Source of the DNA: JAAZGD01 sp034003765
GTDB lineage: Bacteria > Bacillota > Clostridia > Peptostreptococcales > Anaerovoracaceae
NCBI GenBank assembly: GCA_034003765.1
Contig: JAVEXZ010000010.1
Span: 1 to 64,000, forward strand
DNA length: 64,000 bases
Direction: 5' to 3'
Numbering within the stretch: the stretch's first letter is position 1; each line of letters opens with the position of its first letter. The notes under the pieces are model-generated. The model was not told where the DNA came from and did not search any database. It saw only the letters and a list, made by a program, of their open reading frames with translations. The translations under genes and the position numbers were made by a program. Positions 34,723 to 42,475 of the stretch are shown one piece after another.

Positions 34723-35245
34723 TTATAACCTTGCCTCTTCTTAGAAACAAAATAATTGGAGGAATTATTATTAGTTGAATCATAATACCAGGGATAGCAT
34801 TAATAAATCCAACCCCGATAAACATTTCCATTGAGAATGTGGAGGCTCCAATTGCAAATAAAATATATGAAGCTATACCCCAAACAATTCTGCCTGCAAC
34901 CATGGCGATGATTAAGGATAAGTAAAGATAAATAGGCTTTTTGGGAAATGTCTTATAAAGCAATCCCACAACAAGTCCATATACCGATAGCTCAAATGCC
35001 ATCGCTATGGCAATAGGGTACATTGGGGGCATTTGGAAAATAATACTTCTGAAAATCGGCATGACAAATCCTATCAAGAGACCGTATAAGGGCCCACAAA
35101 TATACCCCGTCAGTAAGGCGGGGATGTGCATAGGCAAGAGCCTACTACCGATACTTGGAATTTGCCCCGTAAAAAAAGGGAGCACCATACCTAATGCCAG
35201 TAGGAGCCCCCCGTTTACCATTCTTCTAGTCGACTGTTTTCTCAA
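34715..35245 (-). CDS. ECF transporter substrate-binding (S) component
   Basis: A 176-residue protein with about five or six membrane segments, typical of S components of energy-coupling-factor vitamin importers. LPMHIPALLTGYICGPLYGLLIGFVMPIFRS is characteristic. The energising subunits EcfA, EcfA' and EcfT are not in the window and would be shared. Substrate is unknown; the kinase partner suggests a compound trapped by phosphorylation, such as a nucleoside or a vitamin precursor. The TTG at 35245 has GGAGG at good spacing; the ATG at 35221 is an alternative start. Confidence 0.8.
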   Translation of the reverse strand: MRKQSTRRMVNGGLLLALGMVLPFFTGQIPSIGSRLLPMHIPALLTGYICGPLYGLLIGFVMPIFRSIIFQMPPMYPIAIAMAFELSVYGLVVGLLYKTFPKKPIYLYLSLIIAMVAGRIVWGIASYILFAIGASTFSMEMFIGVGFINAIPGIMIQLIIIPPIILFLRRGKVIND

Positions 35246-35585
35246 GGTTTTCCTCCTCTGGGCTTACAATTACAGATTCCTGGGGGACTGTTTCTGTCTT
35301 GTTCTTCTTTTCATCTTCATAGAGCTTACTTTGATTTCTCAGCTTTTCATTCTCTTTTCTCAATGTCCGAAGTTCTCCAGTTAGTTTAAAGTGACGAATA
35401 AGGCCCATAAGAGTAACGATCACTGCCCCCATTGCTGCAGAAATGAAAACCAACAAGGCTTGGGATGCTTCGAATTTGGTGAATAACAAGTTAATGGTAA
35501 CAGGTTTTGCATTAGTCATGGCAAACACAGTCACAAGAACTGCGAAAATAAGGCCAATAACAAATAACAATTGATTCTTATGCAT
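35226..35585 (-). CDS. LapA-domain (DUF1049) membrane protein
   Basis: A 119-residue protein with two membrane segments (about residues 5-25 and 42-62) and a charged, coiled-coil-like C-terminal half (LTGELRTLRKENEKLRNQSKLYEDEKKNKTE). FAVLVTVFAMTNAKPVTINLLFTKFEASQALLVFISAAMGAVIV is the LapA/YrvD pattern. In E. coli LapA works in lipopolysaccharide assembly; here no such role is possible and the function is unknown. It overlaps the ECF gene. GAGGG precedes the ATG. Confidence 0.85.
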   Translation of the reverse strand: MHKNQLLFVIGLIFAVLVTVFAMTNAKPVTINLLFTKFEASQALLVFISAAMGAVIVTLMGLIRHFKLTGELRTLRKENEKLRNQSKLYEDEKKNKTETVPQESVIVSPEEENLEKTVD

Positions 35586-35690
35586 ATAAACACCCTCTTT
35601 TCTTTGCTTTAGCTATTAAATTAGGTTAATTATACCCCTTAATAGAAGATTTGAAAACCTTCTTATTGACTATATTACAAAATAGTCTAT

Positions 35691-36134
35691 TTATCTCTTT
35701 TCTTGGTCTCTATTCCCTCTAAGCCATTGAAGAGCCTCTTTATAACCTTCAAATCCTTTGCCTTCAATTGTTTTACTTGCTACCATGGAAAGGTAGGAGA
35801 TTTTTCTAAAACCCTCCCTCTCTTTGGGATTTGATATGTGCACTTCTACAGTGGTAATCCCTGAACCTTTTACTGCATCCATAAGAGCAATGCTAGTATG
35901 TGTATACCCTCCAGCATTTATTATCAAGCCATCAACCTTGCCAATTCCTGCATGAATCCAATCTATGAGTATTCCTTCATGGTTGGATTGAAAACATTCA
36001 ACATCTATATCTAGGGAGTAGGCTTCTTCTTCTATATAATCTATTAGGTCTCTGTATGTTTTATGACCATAGATTTCTGTTTCTCTTTGCCCCAATAGAT
36101 TAATATTGGGACCATTAATAACCCATATTTTCAT
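35691..36134 (-). CDS. aroQ: 3-dehydroquinate dehydratase, type II
   Basis: Third step of the shikimate pathway, 3-dehydroquinate to 3-dehydroshikimate. The 147-residue length and the motifs IWVINGPNINLLGQRETEIYG (active-site Tyr in the lid), FQSNHEGILIDWIH, IINAGGYTHTSIAL and VEVHISNPKEREGFRKISY identify the dodecameric type II enzyme. It starts 2 bases after pheA and is the last gene of the aromatic operon. Confidence 0.97.
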   Translation of the reverse strand: MKIWVINGPNINLLGQRETEIYGHKTYRDLIDYIEEEAYSLDIDVECFQSNHEGILIDWIHAGIGKVDGLIINAGGYTHTSIALMDAVKGSGITTVEVHISNPKEREGFRKISYLSMVASKTIEGKGFEGYKEALQWLRGNRDQEKR

Positions 36135-36136
36135 TG

Positions 36137-37273
36137 CTATTCTCCGTAACAGCCCAAGAATTCAAAATTCTCCATTGTCTGGTCTAATTCCCCCATTAAC
36201 ATTATTACTGCCTCTTCATAAACACTAGCTTCAAGATCAAAATAAAACATAAACTCAAAGTCAGTCCCCGGAATTGGCCTGCTTTCAATTTTCGAAACAT
36301 TGATATCCTTAGCAGCAAATTTTGAAAGCAGATCAAATAAGGCCCCTGGTTCATGGGGTACAGACAAGATCAAACTTATTCTATCCCCATCAGGATAGAT
36401 TTCCAATTCCTTGGAAATACAAATAAAACGAGTGTAATTGTTAGAGTGATTTTCTATTTGAGTTTTGAGTGTAGTTAAACCATATAAAGGCCCGCAATTT
36501 GCTGATGAAATAGCTCCAAGGGTTCTGTCTTGACTTTCTCCAACAGTTTTGGCTGCCATGGCAGTGTTTTCGCTAACTCTTAGTTTAACACCCTTTAATG
36601 TTTTCAAAAACTCAGAGCATTGATCTAAAGCCTGTTGGTGAGATACAATTTCCTTGAGTTCACCTATAGAAGTACCCTCTTTTGCAAAAAGGCTATGTTG
36701 AACTTTTAGTTTCAAAGATTTAGCTATATGAAAATGCTTTTCTTTCATAAGGTCATAAACTTCGGGTACCGATCCTGAGGTGCTGTTCTCGATGGGTAAT
36801 AAGCCATAACGGCAAAGACCACTTTCCACAGCATTAAATACACCTTCAAATGTATTGAAATATATAATGCTAGGCATGGAAAATAGTTTGTCTGCCGCCA
36901 TCTGTGAATATGAACCCTCAATTCCTTGACATGCGACTAGTGCATTCTTAGGGAAAACCTTTGCCGTTTCATCTCGAGATTTTCGAATCAAGTCAGTAAG
37001 ATGAGATGTTTCAGACAAATGAGATTTTTGGTATGACCTACTTAAAGAAAATAGAGTTAGATATAGTGATTTACAGTAGGTCTTTAAGTCCTCGGAACAG
37101 GAATTGGTTAATCTGGACAGTATCTCTCTTTCCCTTCCCTGATCCTTCACTGGTATATTATCTTGCCCCTTTGCTTTTGCAATTTCCAACACAGTTTCCA
37201 TCCGCTTTTGGAACAATTCAACCATTTTGTCATCTAATTGGTCAAGGATATCCCTCTGCTTTTCAATACTCAT
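36137..37273 (-). CDS. pheA: Bifunctional chorismate mutase/prephenate dehydratase (P-protein)
   Basis: Converts chorismate to prephenate and then phenylpyruvate, the phenylalanine branch. About 378 residues: an AroQ-type chorismate mutase helix bundle at 1-85 (RDILDQLDDKMVELFQKRMETVLEIAKAK), a prephenate dehydratase domain (ACQGIEGSYSQMAADKLF, YGLLPIENSTSGSVPEVYDLM, NNYTRFICIS) and a C-terminal ACT domain (LILSVPHEPGALFDLLSKFAAKDINVSKIESRPI) expected to bind phenylalanine for feedback inhibition. The start at 37273 overlaps the aroC stop by 4 bases (ATGA); the longer frame upstream is not used. Confidence 0.95.
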   Translation of the reverse strand: MSIEKQRDILDQLDDKMVELFQKRMETVLEIAKAKGQDNIPVKDQGREREILSRLTNSCSEDLKTYCKSLYLTLFSLSRSYQKSHLSETSHLTDLIRKSRDETAKVFPKNALVACQGIEGSYSQMAADKLFSMPSIIYFNTFEGVFNAVESGLCRYGLLPIENSTSGSVPEVYDLMKEKHFHIAKSLKLKVQHSLFAKEGTSIGELKEIVSHQQALDQCSEFLKTLKGVKLRVSENTAMAAKTVGESQDRTLGAISSANCGPLYGLTTLKTQIENHSNNYTRFICISKELEIYPDGDRISLILSVPHEPGALFDLLSKFAAKDINVSKIESRPIPGTDFEFMFYFDLEASVYEEAVIMLMGELDQTMENFEFLGCYGE

Positions 37274-38358
37274 AACATCTTTCCCTTCATCATTAACTCT
37301 GAAATTGCAATAGCTACCGCCGCTTCCACACAAACAAGGCCTCTTGGGACAATGCAAGGGTCATGGCGTCCTTTAATCTTTATTTTCGTGTTTTGTCGCG
37401 TCTTTAAGTTAACTGTATCCTGGTCTATGAAAATTGAAGCAGTGGGCTTAAAACCAGCCCTTAATATTAGGGGCATACCTGTACTCAGTCCCCCTAGAAT
37501 TCCGCCGTGATTATTGGTCCTAGTAATGATTTTATCCTCCTCAAATTGAAAAGAATCATTGTGTTGACTTCCTCTCATGGTGGTTCCCTTAAAACCTGAG
37601 CCGAATTCAAGAGCCTTCACCCCTGGAATGGAAAAAATAACTTGGGAAATCACACTTTCTAGTCCTTCAAAGAAAGGTTGTCCAACTCCAACAGGCAGTC
37701 CCGTAACTCCACATTCCACTACCCCTCCTATGGAATCTCCTTCTTTCTGAACTTTTTCAATCTCCATTTTCATTGCCAGGACTTTTCCCTCTGACTCTAA
37801 GGGGAAAAACTCCCGGTTCATCTTTTGTAGTTTATCCTTTGACAAATTAAGAGGATCCCAGGGTGTATCCTGAACTTCCCCTATTGAATAAATGTGACCA
37901 CCTATATTAATCCCTCTTTTTTCTAATATGCTAGTTAGGATTGCCCCTGCAAGAACCAAGGGAGCCGTCATTCTTCCAGAGAAAAAACTTCCCCCTGAAC
38001 CCTTATATCCCTCTTTATACTTAATGGCGGCAGGATAGTCTCCATGCATAGGTCTTGGAGTGAAATTAAGATTATGGTAATCCCCCGATCTTGTGTCTTG
38101 ATTTCTTATTATTGCACTTAAAGGACCACCATTAGTCCTGTCTCCACTAATACCAGACAAAACCTCAAACTCATCCTTTTCTTTTCTGGCTGTTGTATAA
38201 TTTTGAAGGCCAGGGACTCTTCTCTTCATTTTTTGATTAACTAGATCCCAGGAAATATCCTCTCCTGAAGGCAAGCCATCAATTATTACTCCCAAAGCCT
38301 TTCCATGGGATTCACCAAAAATAGTTATTCTTATGGCTGTTCCAATACTAAATGACAT
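37270..38358 (-). CDS. aroC: Chorismate synthase
   Basis: Makes chorismate from 5-enolpyruvylshikimate-3-phosphate, using reduced FMN as catalyst. About 362 residues. FGESHGKALGVIIDGLPSG, RTNGGPLSAIIRNQD, RPMHGDYPAAIKYKEGYKGS and GSGFKGTTMRGSQHND are signature stretches. The ATG at 38358 is chosen because GGGAGG lies about 9 bases before it; it overlaps the 3' end of aroA by 11 bases. The frame itself is open further upstream to 38415. Confidence 0.97.
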   Translation of the reverse strand: MSFSIGTAIRITIFGESHGKALGVIIDGLPSGEDISWDLVNQKMKRRVPGLQNYTTARKEKDEFEVLSGISGDRTNGGPLSAIIRNQDTRSGDYHNLNFTPRPMHGDYPAAIKYKEGYKGSGGSFFSGRMTAPLVLAGAILTSILEKRGINIGGHIYSIGEVQDTPWDPLNLSKDKLQKMNREFFPLESEGKVLAMKMEIEKVQKEGDSIGGVVECGVTGLPVGVGQPFFEGLESVISQVIFSIPGVKALEFGSGFKGTTMRGSQHNDSFQFEEDKIITRTNNHGGILGGLSTGMPLILRAGFKPTASIFIDQDTVNLKTRQNTKIKIKGRHDPCIVPRGLVCVEAAVAIAISELMMKGKML

Positions 38359-39604
38359 TCGATTTACCTCCCACTTTCTCAAAATCCCGGAAAAATCCAG
38401 GATAAGATTTGTCAACTGCCTGGTGATCAGTAATAAGGATAGGCCCTTTTGAAATAGCAGAGGCTACGGCCATAGCCATAACGATTCTATGATCATTGGC
38501 TCCCTCTACAGGGCCTCCTCTTAGGTTATCAACACCTATAATGTCAAGGCCATCATCTTTTTCTACCACATTAGCACCCAGTGTCCTTAAGTTCCTTGCC
38601 ATTACAGCAATCCGGTCACTTTCCTTTAAACGAAGCCTTTTACCTCCATTTATTTCCGACTTCCCTTTTGCAACTGATAATATAACTGCAAGAATTGGCA
38701 TTAAATCAGGACACTGAGAAAGATCAACTTGTACTCCCTTTAATTCCCTCTTCTTACTTATAATTGTGTTGGGTTTTTCTTCTATGTCCGCTCCCATTTT
38801 TTCTAGGATTGTTAGTATTTCAGCATCGGGTTGCAAGGAAGCTTTGTTAAGACCAGCAACTTCAACACTGCCTCCCAAAACTCCCAAGGCAAGGAAAAAT
38901 GCTGCATTAGACCAGTCTCCCTCAACAGTCTTTTCCCCCAAGGTCCGGTAATGCTGATTACCTGGAATTTTATATCCTTCTTTAACCCTTTTTATCAATA
39001 TGCCGTATTCCTCAAGAACAGCTAGGGTCAATGCTACATATCCTTCTGACTCCAATAAACTAGTAAGATGTAGCAAGCTGTCCTTTTCTAACAGGGGTAA
39101 GGCCATCAATAATCCACTTATATATTGTGAAGAGACATCCCCTGGCAAAAAATATCTCCCTCCTTCAAGCCGACCTTTTACTTGAAAGGGTAGTTTTTCT
39201 CCAGAGAAACTACAACCATTCTTTTTCATTTCACGAATCAAATCTCCTAAAGGGCGTTGGGGTAGCCGGCCTGCACCTTTAGCCAAGAATTCTTCTAATA
39301 AAGCTCCCCCTAGAGGGAGAAGAAACCTTGAGCTAGAACCACTCTCATTAAAATCCAAAAGTGGAACACCCTTAATCCTCTTTATGGGCTGAACTCTTAT
39401 CAGGGGATCATTCTCTTCTATATCTGCTCCCATTGCTCTAAGGCATTGGATAGTAGTCTCTATATCTAAGGAGCTTTCCCCAAGATGTATCAGGGTCTCA
39501 TCTTGAGACAAAGCAGATGCAATAAGCAACCTGTGAGCATGAGCCTTTGAAGGGATAGCCTTGATTTTTCCTTCTATTTTGTTGGGAAACACCATAACTG
39601 TCAT
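38348..39604 (-). CDS. aroA: 5-enolpyruvylshikimate-3-phosphate synthase
   Basis: Condenses shikimate-3-phosphate with phosphoenolpyruvate. About 418 residues with the two-lobed EPSP fold. IKAIPSKAHAHRLLIASAL near the start holds the phosphate-binding Ser-Lys, ESGSSSRFLLPL the shikimate site, SSQYISGLLMALPLL and RLKESDRIAVMARNLRTLG further active-site residues, and NDHRIVMAMAVAS the C-terminal motif. The ATG at 39604 is preferred to a GTG at 39616 because GGAAGG lies at workable spacing. Part of the aromatic operon. Confidence 0.96.
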   Translation of the reverse strand: MTVMVFPNKIEGKIKAIPSKAHAHRLLIASALSQDETLIHLGESSLDIETTIQCLRAMGADIEENDPLIRVQPIKRIKGVPLLDFNESGSSSRFLLPLGGALLEEFLAKGAGRLPQRPLGDLIREMKKNGCSFSGEKLPFQVKGRLEGGRYFLPGDVSSQYISGLLMALPLLEKDSLLHLTSLLESEGYVALTLAVLEEYGILIKRVKEGYKIPGNQHYRTLGEKTVEGDWSNAAFFLALGVLGGSVEVAGLNKASLQPDAEILTILEKMGADIEEKPNTIISKKRELKGVQVDLSQCPDLMPILAVILSVAKGKSEINGGKRLRLKESDRIAVMARNLRTLGANVVEKDDGLDIIGVDNLRGGPVEGANDHRIVMAMAVASAISKGPILITDHQAVDKSYPGFFRDFEKVGGKSNVI

Positions 39605-39625
39605 ATTAGTTTTCACCTTCCATTA

Positions 39626-40456
39626 TTACTTAAGCTCTAGCCTGCGAATTCTTCCTTGATGTAAAAGGCTATAAAGATGGTCTTCATCTTCATTCTTCAA
39701 TGCTTGGCTATATCCTTTTAGTCTGTCGATGAGACCATCCACCTCTCTAACAAGATTATCCCTATTTGCAAAAAATAGTTCAGACCACAATGTCTCATTT
39801 AACTCTGCAACCCGTGTCATGTCATGAAAGCTTCCTGCAGAAAATCCTGCATGGTTCATAGCAGAAGGACTCTGAATATATGCACTTGATACAACATGTG
39901 CCAACTGAGAACTTAAAGCTATAATTTCATCATGCTTTTCCGGAGTTGATATCTCTATGTGTGAAAACCCAATGGATAAGAATAAATCTTTTAACCATTC
40001 TAATTGTGCAATTTGAATATCAGGTAAGGGAGTGAAGATCATAGAGGCCTTTTGAAACAATGATATGGTAGATGCATCAAAACCAGAAAATTCTATTCCA
40101 GCCATTGGGTGTCCACCAACAAAGGTAAAACCATTCTCTTTCGCCAAAGGGAAAGCATCTCGGCATATTTCTTCTTTTACACCACAGCAATCCATTACCA
40201 AACCCTTGGGATTAAATGATGATGCATTCTCTCGTAAAAACTTCAAAACATCTTTGGGGTATATGGCGATTATCAAAAGATCGCACTTCTCAAAGTCTTG
40301 AGTCCTTAACTCCTTATCAATTGCCCCAACCATTTTTGCCTTTGCTAATACTGTAGGGTCTTGATCTAAACCCCAGACACTATGCTGGGTGTTCTTCCTT
40401 ATTGATTTTGCTAAGGATCCCCCTATAAGGCCTAACCCTACGATTCCAATATTCAT
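39626..40456 (-). CDS. tyrA: Prephenate dehydrogenase
   Basis: Oxidises prephenate to 4-hydroxyphenylpyruvate with NAD, the tyrosine branch. 276 residues. GIVGLGLIGGSLAKSIRKN is the NAD-binding Rossmann loop; FVGGHPMAGIEFSGFDAS and ALSSQLAHVVSSAYIQS hold the substrate-binding His residues. There is no C-terminal ACT domain, so feedback by tyrosine would need another mechanism. The start overlaps the aroF stop by 4 bases. Confidence 0.95.
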   Translation of the reverse strand: MNIGIVGLGLIGGSLAKSIRKNTQHSVWGLDQDPTVLAKAKMVGAIDKELRTQDFEKCDLLIIAIYPKDVLKFLRENASSFNPKGLVMDCCGVKEEICRDAFPLAKENGFTFVGGHPMAGIEFSGFDASTISLFQKASMIFTPLPDIQIAQLEWLKDLFLSIGFSHIEISTPEKHDEIIALSSQLAHVVSSAYIQSPSAMNHAGFSAGSFHDMTRVAELNETLWSELFFANRDNLVREVDGLIDRLKGYSQALKNEDEDHLYSLLHQGRIRRLELK

Positions 40457-41472
40457 TGCCTTCCCCCTCGTTTCCAGGCTAAAGGTCTTAGCTCTAAAAG
40501 CCTCATTGATAACTCTTCGAATTCTTTGGGTGTAAGTGATTGAGGGCCATCACAAAGAGCATGGGCAGGGTCATTATGAACTTCTATTATGACTCCATCG
40601 GCGCCTACAATGGTTGCTGCCATAGATAGGGGGGGGACTAGTTTGGAAAGTCCAGAACCGTGGCTAGGATCAACTAGCACAGGCAAATGTGTCAGTTCTT
40701 TAAGCAATGGAACCACAGAAACATCTAAAGTATTTCGGGTAGCAGTTTCAAATGTTCTTATGCCTCTCTCGCAAAGTACAATCTGATTGTTCCCACCATT
40801 CATTATGTATTCAGCACTCATCAAAAGCTCCTGTAATGTATTTGCCAATCCACGCTTAAGTAAGATAGGCTTATCCACTCTTCCTAAAGCCTTTAGCAAT
40901 TCAAAATTTTGCATATTCCTTGCACCAACCTGAATCATATCCACATTTTCAAAAAGCTCTAAATGTGATGCATCCATTATTTCTGTTACAATTGGAAGCC
41001 CTGTCTTCTCTTTGGCTAAAAGCATCAAACGTAGGCCTTCTCCTTTTAAGCCTTGAAAATCATAAGGGGATGTTCTGGGCTTAAATGCTCCTCCACGAAG
41101 TATTGTAGCTCCCGAGGCTTTAACTGCAATTGCAATCTCACAAATTTGGTCTTCTGATTCTATTGAGCAAGGACCAGCTATCATTTGGTAGTGGCCTCCT
41201 CCGATTTTTACTCCAGAAACATCTACTACTGTATCCTCTGTATGGAATTTACGGTTTGCCTTTTTATAGGGTTCTTGGACACGCTTAACATCAGAAACAA
41301 TATCTAATGCTCTTATTAGATCAGGATCAACGGTTGAAGTATCTCCTACTAGCCCTAATATAGTATGGTTCAATCCTTCACTAACATGAACCATTACATT
41401 TTTTGTTCCCAACCAAGCCTTTAAATCCTCTAATTGCCTTTTGTCATAGTTCTCTCTTAAGATGACGATCAT
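40453..41472 (-). CDS. aroF: 3-deoxy-7-phosphoheptulonate synthase (DAHP synthase)
   Basis: First step of the shikimate pathway, from phosphoenolpyruvate and erythrose 4-phosphate. 339 residues. An N-terminal ferredoxin/ACT-like domain of about 70 residues (IVILRENYDKRQLEDLKAWL) precedes the TIM barrel, as in Thermotoga-type enzymes where it mediates allosteric control. MIAGPCSIESEDQI, LRGGAFKPRTSPYDFQGL, ILLKRGLANTLQE and VDPSHGSGL are active-site stretches. First gene of the aromatic operon, 31 bases after the attenuator terminator, with GGGGGAAAAG before the ATG. Confidence 0.97.
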   Translation of the reverse strand: MIVILRENYDKRQLEDLKAWLGTKNVMVHVSEGLNHTILGLVGDTSTVDPDLIRALDIVSDVKRVQEPYKKANRKFHTEDTVVDVSGVKIGGGHYQMIAGPCSIESEDQICEIAIAVKASGATILRGGAFKPRTSPYDFQGLKGEGLRLMLLAKEKTGLPIVTEIMDASHLELFENVDMIQVGARNMQNFELLKALGRVDKPILLKRGLANTLQELLMSAEYIMNGGNNQIVLCERGIRTFETATRNTLDVSVVPLLKELTHLPVLVDPSHGSGLSKLVPPLSMAATIVGADGVIIEVHNDPAHALCDGPQSLTPKEFEELSMRLLELRPLAWKRGGRQ

Positions 41473-41503
41473 AAACTTTTCCCCCTATTCCCCTCAGAAA
41501 ACC

Positions 41504-41534
41504 AAAAAACCCTACAGTGAGTTTCACTGCAGGG
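41504..41534 (-). terminator. Attenuator terminator (3:4) of the aromatic operon
   Basis: On the minus strand CCCTGCAGTGA (41534-41524), loop AAC, TCACTGTAGGG (41520-41510), then six T (41509-41504). Eleven pairs, one of them G-U. It sits inside the leader, before aroF, so full transcription requires read-through. Confidence 0.9.
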
Positions 41535-41636
41535 TATGAATACTAAAATTCTATGGTGCTAATTTTTCCCTATTGCAGCTCAACTCAAATATCCCTTACC
41601 AAAGGTAAAGGCGTAATAATAAAAGTTGAAAACTGC
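41527..41636 (-). promoter_or_regulatory. Alternative pairings of the aromatic attenuator (1:2 and antiterminator 2:3)
   Basis: Segment 1 (GCAG 41636-41633 and TCAACT 41629-41624, inside the leader ORF) can pair with segment 2 (AGTTGA 41585-41580 and CTGC 41578-41575, overlapping the leader stop). Segment 2 (CTGCA 41578-41574 and GGG 41570-41568) can instead pair with CCCTGCAG (41534-41527), with a 3-base bulge, which destroys the 5' arm of the terminator. A stalled ribosome over the Phe/Tyr codons covers segment 1 and favours the antiterminator. Pairings were found by eye. Confidence 0.8.
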
Positions 41637-41651
41637 ATTATGGCTTTTCAT
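41580..41651 (-). CDS. Phe/Tyr-rich leader peptide of the aromatic operon
   Basis: A 23-residue ORF beginning MKSHNAV, with the core FNFYYYAFTF at residues 8-17 and a further Tyr near the end: four Phe and four Tyr codons, including three Tyr in a row. AGAAGGAG lies 8 bases before the ATG, as good as those of structural genes. The stop codon overlaps the segment that chooses between two hairpins. The product is expected to have no role except to report supply of charged tRNA-Phe and tRNA-Tyr through ribosome stalling. Confidence 0.85.
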   Translation of the reverse strand: MKSHNAVFNFYYYAFTFGKGYLS

Positions 41652-41678
41652 GGTTCTTGCTCCTTCTCTGTTTGTACG

Positions 41679-41708
41679 ATTATGCCACGTTGCTTTCCAA
41701 CTTGTCAA
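41679..41708 (-). promoter_or_regulatory. Promoter of the aromatic amino acid operon
   Basis: On the minus strand TTGACA (41708-41703), 18-base spacer, CATAAT (41684-41679). The predicted start near 41672 is about 21 bases before the leader peptide ATG, giving a leader RNA of about 170 bases to the terminator. Confidence 0.8.
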
Positions 41709-41794
41709 GAGAATTTCCCCTTTACTCCGAAAAAGATTTGCTAAGTCTTCAGCTTTTCCTTTGCTGTTTCAAATTCATTTTAGCACAAGTCTCT

Positions 41795-41822
41795 TTCACA
41801 GGCACCATAAAAAAGGTATAAT
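41795..41822 (+). promoter_or_regulatory. Promoter predicted to give a leaderless fetA mRNA
   Basis: TTCACA (41795-41800), 16-base spacer, TATAAT (41817-41822), then 5 bases to the fetA ATG at 41828. The expected transcription start falls on the start codon within a base or so. The only purine-rich stretch upstream (AAAAAAGG) overlaps the spacer. Confidence 0.7.
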
Positions 41823-41827
41823 AAATT

Positions 41828-42475
41828 ATGAATACTATCATTTCAACAAAAGACCTAAGCTATGGGCCGGTTATTATCTCACCAGATGTTTCAATTTCTA
41901 AGAATGAAACCACCTTCCTTTATGGTCCTAGTGGCTGCGGAAAAACAACTTTAACCCGCCTTATGAATGCTACCCTTTCTCCAGAACAAGGAGAGTTATT
42001 TTATAATGAAGTACCTTATAGTGATTTGGAAGTCCTTGCTTTGCGAAAAGATATCATTCTTGTAAGTCAAGCTATATATCTATTTGATGGAACTATTAAA
42101 GAAAATTTCATAAAATTCTATGAATATCGCGAGGAAACCATTCCCACAGAAGATGCGATGAGAGAATACTTGCAGCTTTGCTGTGCCGATTTTCCACTTG
42201 ATAGTTCTTGTGAAATCCTTTCTGGTGGAGAACGTCATAGAATCTATATCGCCATCTGCCTTTCATTCCTGCCAAAAGTAATTATTTTAGATGAACCCAC
42301 CTCGGCTTTGGACAGTAGAACTGCTAACCGATTGTTAAAAAACTTGAAGAGCTTCACCAGCCAAAAGGAGATAACACAAATAATAATTAGTCATGATATT
42401 TCATTAGTAGAGCAATTTGGAGACAAGATTATATCCTGTTTTCAAGGGTGCTCTCAAGAGGTGAATTATGAATAA
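41828..42475 (+). CDS. fetA: ABC transporter ATPase, FetA/YbbL-like
   Basis: A 215-residue ABC ATPase. FLYGPSGCGKTTLTRLMNA is Walker A, LSGGERHRIYIAICL the signature, and VIILDEPTSALDS Walker B with the catalytic Glu. The partner is the UPF0014 permease encoded 8 bases overlapping downstream, the arrangement of the E. coli FetAB iron exporter. It would energise export of iron or another metal or metabolite. No Shine-Dalgarno sequence is found; a TATAAT box lies 5 bases before the ATG. Confidence 0.88.
   Translation: MNTIISTKDLSYGPVIISPDVSISKNETTFLYGPSGCGKTTLTRLMNATLSPEQGELFYNEVPYSDLEVLALRKDIILVSQAIYLFDGTIKENFIKFYEYREETIPTEDAMREYLQLCCADFPLDSSCEILSGGERHRIYIAICLSFLPKVIILDEPTSALDSRTANRLLKNLKSFTSQKEITQIIISHDISLVEQFGDKIISCFQGCSQEVNYE

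Noticed and set aside
34715..35245. EetB-like component of the electron-transfer locus
   Set aside because: It is a membrane protein near the locus, but on the opposite strand, coupled to a kinase, and with the sequence pattern of an ECF substrate-binding component.
41504..41709. T-box leader for the aromatic operon
   Set aside because: The AGGGTGG-type T-box core and a specifier stem were looked for on the minus strand and not found; a translated leader ORF with coupled hairpins explains the region better.
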